Source: Welwitschia mirabilis (lineage: Eukaryota > Gnetophyta > Gnetopsida > Welwitschiales). From it: a stretch of 21,830 nt of DNA. The DNA lies in NCBI GenBank assembly GCA_051453625.1, contig JBOZIK010000001.1, positions 3,310,286 through 3,332,115 on the forward strand, in the 5' to 3' direction. The translations under genes and the position numbers were made by a program. The notes below the pieces were generated by a model, which was not told the DNA's origin, made no database searches, and saw only the letters and a program-made list of their open reading frames with translations. Shown piece after piece: positions 17,431 to 21,830 of this stretch. Positions within the stretch are counted from its first letter, which is position 1; each line of letters begins with the position of its first letter.

Positions 17431-18474
17431 TTTATCAGTCCTTGACAAAAACTAGGTAATTATAAAAAATCAATCTAGAAATTATATAATAGGCTCATAG
17501 AACACATCACATAGCAAAATGACAAGTAATGCATAATGTGTATGAGTAAAAATTTTAAAATTATATCTCATGAAAGCTCAAAATTTATAAAAGTAAGCCA
17601 TGAAAATAGGTCCTTTCCCCCTAAGAAAAATAATATGTCCTATATTAATTAATACAGCAAAGAAAGTAGATAGGAGTGAGAAGGTAGATGACGGGTGTTT
17701 TGAACTTTCTAAATTAAGTATAAAGATAAGTAAAAAAATGTTAGATTTGAAAAATACAGATGTATGAAATATTTTGACAAGAAAAGAAAGAGTGGATAAT
17801 GAAAATGTTTTGTCACAAAAAATGATTATGAGCAATGTTGAGAACTACAAAATACTAAAAATAAACATCATAAAATTATTTATTTAAGTGATAAATAAAA
17901 TCTTTATTGGAAACTAGGCAAGAAAAATATGATAATGAGTTTAAAATAACTAACCAAACAACAAAAAAAATAGAAAGAATGGATATAAGACAACATAAAG
18001 AAGATAGCCTATCAACTTGAAATTTTAACCTAGCAGACTACTATGAAAGAAATCATAACATCACTTAATTTTAAAATGCATGACTTGATATATAAAAAAA
18101 TTCCATTTGATAAGGTAGTGATTATGATGATGCTAAAATAAAAATGCTTTGAACAATGAATGATTAGACTAAAGAGTTGTTTAAAAATGAATTTACCTAC
18201 TAACATCTTAAAACAAATACCTAAATCTAAAGAAATAAAATAACCATGTGAAAAGATGAAGAGTCTAGGAAATAAGAAATGCCTCTGATGACACTAGGAA
18301 TACTACTGATCTATTAGCCTTTTTATTACATTTTATTATCCATGATGAGGGAAATGCAATCACAGCCAGAGAAGTAAGGACCCATGAAGCATGGCCAACT
18401 GACCCCTCAGTGGAGTTCCCATAGCTACTATATTACACTGTCAAAGGCTTCTCTTAGGAAAATTTGCCTTAGTG
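17431..18474 (-). other. 3' internal region of gypsy copy B (non-coding spacer)
   Basis: The reverse complement matches the post-pol spacer of copy C: 18250-18460 with 4370-4620, 18020-18120 with 4735-4835, and 17431-17450 with the stretch before 7764. The distance between these anchors is about 590 bases here against about 2.9 kb in copy C, so copy B lacks roughly 2.3 kb, including the quasi-ORF at 6138-7412. The minus frame 17578-17835 is Phe/Leu/Ser-rich text without recognisable domains. Confidence 0.7.
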
Positions 18475-19059
18475 NNNNNNNNNNNNNNNNNNNNNNNNNN
18501 NNNNNNNNNNNNNNNNNNNNNNNNNNNNNNNNNNNNNNNNNNNNNNNNNNNNNNNNNNNNNNNNNNNNNNNNNNNNNNNNNNNNNNNNNNNNNNNNNNNN
18601 NNNNNNNNNNNNNNNNNNNNNNNNNNNNNNNNNNNNNNNNNNNNNNNNNNNNNNNNNNNNNNNNNNNNNNNNNNNNNNNNNNNNNNNNNNNNNNNNNNNN
18701 NNNNNNNNNNNNNNNNNNNNNNNNNNNNNNNNNNNNNNNNNNNNNNNNNNNNNNNNNNNNNNNNNNNNNNNNNNNNNNNNNNNNNNNNNNNNNNNNNNNN
18801 NNNNNNNNNNNNNNNNNNNNNNNNNNNNNNNNNNNNNNNNNNNNNNNNNNNNNNNNNNNNNNNNNNNNNNNNNNNNNNNNNNNNNNNNNNNNNNNNNNNN
18901 NNNNNNNNNNNNNNNNNNNNNNNNNNNNNNNNNNNNNNNNNNNNNNNNNNNNNNNNNNNNNNNNNNNNNNNNNNNNNNNNNNNNNNNNNNNNNNNNNNNN
19001 NNNNNNNNNNNNNNNNNNNNNNNNNNNNNNNNNNNNNNNNNNNNNNNNNNNNNNNNNNN
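18475..19059. other. Assembly gap (585 N)
   Basis: A run of 585 N. Pol of copy B, if present, should be upstream on the minus strand, that is in or right of this gap. Frames spanning it are artefacts. Confidence 0.99.
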
Positions 19060-19690
19060 AAAAGTCATAAGACTAAGATAGAAAAGAATACTATTAAACA
19101 ATATAAGATCTTTTTACCAGTGAGAAAAACATAAAAAATAAAGTATTTTCCTTCAAATTGAAGTTCATGGACATGTGAATATTCTAAGATTGAATGAATC
19201 TAATCCTACCACTAAAATGCCTAAGTCAAAAGACTAGTTATGAAAATAAATACATAAGTTAAGTTTGAAAAATAATCAAGTAACATCATAATAATATTTT
19301 AAAGCAAAAATATAAGAGAAAATTTAGATGGTTTACTCATAAAATTCCAAATTTGCCCATTTACTTTTTATAATTCTTAAGCAGTCAAGTCAGAAATCTC
19401 AACAGAGCCATCAAAATGTATTTTCTTAAAATAATAGAAAACCAAATCACCAGTTGTCATTTTTGTCATCTAGACGATAGAGAAGATAATAAAAATAGAA
19501 AGATAACATAAAAAATAGAAATCTAGCAAAAACTAAAGACAAAAAATGAAAAATAGAGATTGTTATTCTTATAGTTATAGAGATGACATAGGGAATATAA
19601 AAGAAAGTCAAAAAAGCTGAAGATAAAATCAAAGTTAAAATCATAAGAATGAAAAAGAAAATACCAAAGTAAATAAATTTTATTTAAATC
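19060..19690 (-). other. AT-rich sequence, weak minus-strand similarity to the gypsy spacer
   Basis: The reverse complement of about 19160-19480 can be aligned loosely with 5330-5580 of copy C ('tcatctagatgac', 'tttgacttag.cattttag'). If true, its order relative to 17431-18474 is the reverse of copy C, implying a second fragment, a rearrangement or a scaffold misjoin at the gap. The minus frame 19447-19644 is hydrophobic low-complexity text and not a gene. Confidence 0.35.
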
Positions 19691-20450
19691 CTAAAATCTA
19701 GTCATACTTTTATTAAAAAGAAAGAAAGAAAAGAAGGATCTATTTAGATGATCTGAGGATATTGCATTCTTTTAGAGAAATAAGGCCTAATGTTTATCAA
19801 TTGATAAAACATAAAAGGTATAAAATTATTTTTGAGTAGAATCAATTAGATGAAGAGAGGGATAACAGATAATACTCTATGAGACCGCATGAAAGTACAA
19901 ATTTTCGAAGTCAAAGGAGAGATTAATGTTGACTTTGATAAAAGATTTTCATTGATTATAATAGTTTTGTTTTAATTATTATAAACAAAATTATGTTTTA
20001 ATCTACTAGGAATATTTTTCAAATTTAAATTTAAATTATGATTTTCATTTTCTAGCTTATGTAGTGTACAATCTCCCTCAAGGTGTGAGTTTAATAATTG
20101 GATTTTCTTGTAATATAAAGATTTCATTTATTTTTCATTCTTACATTTGAATGTATCAATGGCTTTTACGTTTTTAATCTCAATAGGGTCATCATAAAGT
20201 ATGGGCTTATATAATATTGAAACTCTTTCTTCAAGGGAATGATGTTGAATAAATAAGGTTGATGTTACTAAATTTTTCATAATATAATCTTTGGGTGATT
20301 GATACAATAAAGGTTCTTGAACGATATCAAAATATGCTCAACTAGATAAATGCTAATAAACACAATTATAAATGAAAGATTTAATGCCTTTTATATTAAA
20401 GTAAAATATGACATTTATAAACCAGGGTAGAACATTTAAAATATTGAGTT
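19691..20450 (-). pseudogene. Unidentified minus-strand quasi-ORF
   Basis: One minus-strand frame stays readable from about 20450 to 19690 with only about seven stops, including about 66 open codons (roughly 20342-20145). Segments read for example DIVQEPLLYQSPKDYIMKNL, and later HLEGDCTLHKLENE. Stops are mostly TAA. I do not recognise the family. It has mixed charged and hydrophobic composition, unlike the Phe/Ile-only text of chance frames here. It may be Gag or another part of an unplaced element, or chance. Confidence 0.3.
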
Positions 20451-20689
20451 GATAATAAAAATTTTTTTATTTTGTTTTTATGATTTTAGTTTAAGCACAT
20501 ATATGAAATCTATAATTCTAAAATTGAAATTTGATTTGGAATTATAGAAAGCAAAACTACGTGATGCATGGGAAAAAAGGAATCCTAAGAATAAAACTAA
20601 GAAAAGAGAAAAACTACACTTTCTTTTTGAAAAAAAAGGAAATTATAACATAATATAGAAAAGAAAATTTGGTGACATGAAAGTGTAAA

Positions 20690-21400
20690 TAAAAAAAAAA
20701 AAATAAACTTGGCCCAATCGTTCTCTATGTTCTGGTATTTCTACTTGTGCATTGTATTTAGCCCTGTGTCTATGTTCTAGTATTTCCGCCTGCGCTTGTT
20801 TCCATCCCGCGCCATTGAAGTGGATTGGCATTTGTTTTTCAGATGTCATTCGCCTCTATCGATTCTCTTGTAATGTGTCTTTGTATGATGTGCATTTTGC
20901 TCTGCCGTTCTACCTTCCTTCTCTACTATTGCTTCTGGTCGTTATTCTCTGCTCTCTCTATTGCTATTGTTTAGGCATTTTTGAGTGTCTCTGGCGTTTT
21001 TGCTGTCTATGCTTCTCGATGCATCTGACCTTTTGCCGTTCCTCTGATATTTGCCATTCCCTTGTTATTTGATTATCAATGTGCTACCGCTTCCCATCCT
21101 CTCTGCTAGTGTTCTATCTTTTTTTATGATGCGTTACTGCGTCTCTACTATTTCATTGGTGATCCCCTACTGTTATGACATTCTTAACCATTCTTCGCGT
21201 TGTAATGTATGTTCTCCTCTAATTTTTTGTGATCTCCCCTCTCATCATTTTATATTTCACTGTCATACTCCGATATTCCTCTGTTATCTTCCTGATATTT
21301 CTGGATTTACAATTCGAAGTCTTGGAGATGTGATTATCTTGGAACGGATCTTTGCAGTGAAGATTGAGGGAAGATGAAGTCTGAGCGAACAATTTTCTGC
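20690..21400. other. Pyrimidine-rich block retaining CpG, no recognised gene
   Basis: From about 20700 the composition changes: C and T dominate the plus strand, and CpG dinucleotides (for example at 20787, 20793 and 20808-20812) are common, unlike the CpG-poor retrotransposon blocks to the left. Plus frames 20752-21072 and 21051-21377 give Cys/Leu/Phe-rich text typical of pyrimidine-rich DNA, not a recognisable protein. Phrases such as 'tgtctatg' and 'tgccgttc' recur, suggesting degenerate tandem duplication. It may be the downstream flank of the expansin locus. Confidence 0.5.
20724..20813. repeat. 45 bp tandem duplication
   Basis: Units 20724-20768 and 20769-20813 both begin TCTATGTTCTRGTATTTC and match best over the first 30 bases. 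The period is a multiple of three; on the minus strand it encodes two related 15-residue segments (ILEHRHRAKYNAQ and IPEHRERLGQ) within the frame 20643-20849. I do not recognise that peptide, and it could be coincidental. Confidence 0.75.
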
Positions 21401-21622
21401 TTAAGAGAAACGTCTTATGTGTAGAAGCAAAACTAAAGAGCAATTCGCATGGTGGTGACTTAAATTATGCCTGTTCATCCACAGATTAAATATTGAGGTT
21501 TCGTCTTTAGTGATGAAAGGAGATTCCTGTCCATTTCATTTTCGCTCTTTTTTTTTGAACAAACAAGGTCATGTTCATTCTCAACAGATGGTAGGACGTT
21601 AACGCTTAGTGATTTTATCATG
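21401..21622. other. Downstream flank of the expansin exon
   Basis: Moderately AT-rich sequence without a recognised gene. In minus orientation it follows the expansin stop. A NVLPS reading near 21600-21586 (minus, shifted one frame) could be a degraded remnant of the conserved NVAP segment of expansins, but the following WxFGQTF hallmark is not seen. Confidence 0.4.
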
Positions 21623-21788
21623 CTATGAAATCATTGTTGTATATCCATTGGAATCAACAAGCTTAAATGATAAAGACTGACCACAGAGACTAGACAGTGT
21701 CTGCCAATCGCTGCTCCAGTTCTGAATCATCTGCGCCCTCTCGGAATCGTCTTCCTTCACCCAAACTTGCTTTAGCGCACCGATGTTC
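21623..21788 (-). pseudogene. Alpha-expansin-like terminal exon (CBM63 part), possibly a pseudogene
   Basis: The minus strand encodes NIGALKQVWVKEDD, MIQNWSSDWQTL and CGQSLSFKLVDSNG, ending at TAG (21625-21623). This matches the second domain (CBM63, expansin-like binding domain) of alpha-expansins, whose hallmarks are an NVGGAGDV start, an RNWGQNWQ block and GQSLSF followed by SDG. Expansins are secreted wall-loosening proteins that bind cellulose non-covalently. The exon starts after a plausible acceptor (ATATCAG, 21789-21795). The usual last 15-20 residues (NVAP, WxFGQTF) are missing before the stop, and key positions diverge (SSD for GQN). The upstream exons would lie beyond the right edge. 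I infer a truncated or pseudogenised copy; a divergent live gene is not excluded. Confidence 0.7.
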
Positions 21789-21830
21789 CTGATATTTATG
21801 ATCAAAATAAGCATGTGGGAGAACTTTAGT
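21789..21830 (-). other. Intron end / 3' splice site of the expansin-like gene
   Basis: The minus strand reads ...ttttgatcataaatatcag before GAACATCGG, with a T/A-rich tract and CAG (21791-21789), acceptable for a plant acceptor. The protein similarity to expansins begins right after it, which supports an exon boundary here. Confidence 0.5.

Noticed and set aside
17578-17835. 85-codon minus-strand frame as a membrane protein gene
   Set aside because: It lies in the element spacer, has Phe/Leu/Ser text expected from A-rich DNA read on the other strand, and has no domain.
18384-19134. Open frames of about 210-228 codons on both strands
   Set aside because: They span the N gap 18475-19059 and have no real coding content.
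20752-21377. Two overlapping plus-strand frames of about 106-108 codons as Cys/Leu-rich proteins
   Set aside because: Their composition follows the pyrimidine bias of the DNA, they overlap each other in different frames, and no family is recognisable.
1-21830. CRISPR array, rRNA or tRNA gene
   Set aside because: No regularly spaced identical repeats with unique spacers, no rRNA-like blocks, and no tRNA cloverleaf with A and B boxes were seen; only tRNA-complementary primer sites are present.

Overview
The window looks like a strongly AT-rich stretch of a plant (angiosperm-type) nuclear genome. It consists almost entirely of old, broken LTR retrotransposons in both orientations, with one fragment of a host gene at the right edge. 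The plant assignment rests on an Athila-like Ty3/gypsy element with tRNA-Asp-type primer sites, a Ty1/copia element with a UBN2-type Gag, and an alpha-expansin-like exon. Five runs of N (573-586, 4927-5025, 8463-9415, 14365-14464, 18475-19059) are assembly gaps. No intact protein-coding gene was found.

Layout. 1-8462 (+): a decayed Athila-like element ('copy C') with protease, reverse transcriptase, RNase H and integrase remnants (503-3925), a long spacer, a second quasi-ORF (6138-7412) between pol and the LTR, a polypurine tract (about 7764-7774) and the start of a 3' LTR that runs into a gap. 9416-11318: AT-rich sequence with a possible minus-strand tRNA-Asp primer site (10351-10367). 11319-13500 (+): a copia element with a primer-site-like sequence, Gag, protease and integrase, stopping before reverse transcriptase. 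13500-14788: pyrimidine-rich low-complexity sequence with short tandem repeats. 14789-16390 (+): a 5' LTR, primer site and leader ('copy A'). 16390-18474 (-): an inverted 3' LTR plus 3' internal sequence of the same family ('copy B'). 19060-20690: AT-rich sequence with weak minus-strand similarity to the same element family and one unidentified quasi-ORF. 20690-21622: a pyrimidine-rich block that still contains CpG. 21623-21788 (-): an exon encoding part of the CBM63 domain of an alpha-expansin, perhaps a pseudogene.

The dominant signal is decay by cytosine deamination. The quasi-ORF at 6138-7412 keeps one frame for 424 codons, and 23 of its 25 internal stops are TAG or TAA, the products expected from C-to-T change in CAG and CAA. 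TAG outnumbers surviving CAG 17 to 5, while TAA to surviving CAA is 6 to 8, which fits preferential loss at CHG methylation sites. The copy A primer site differs from the tRNA-Asp complement only at its three CpGs. Catalytic Asp codons of RT, RNase H, gypsy integrase and copia integrase read as Asn.

The genes here do not work together as a live system: they are remains of separate insertions. The best leads are the deamination record, the A/B inverted LTR pair as a possible hairpin-RNA source, the extra ORF in copy C that copy B lacks, and the expansin fragment.
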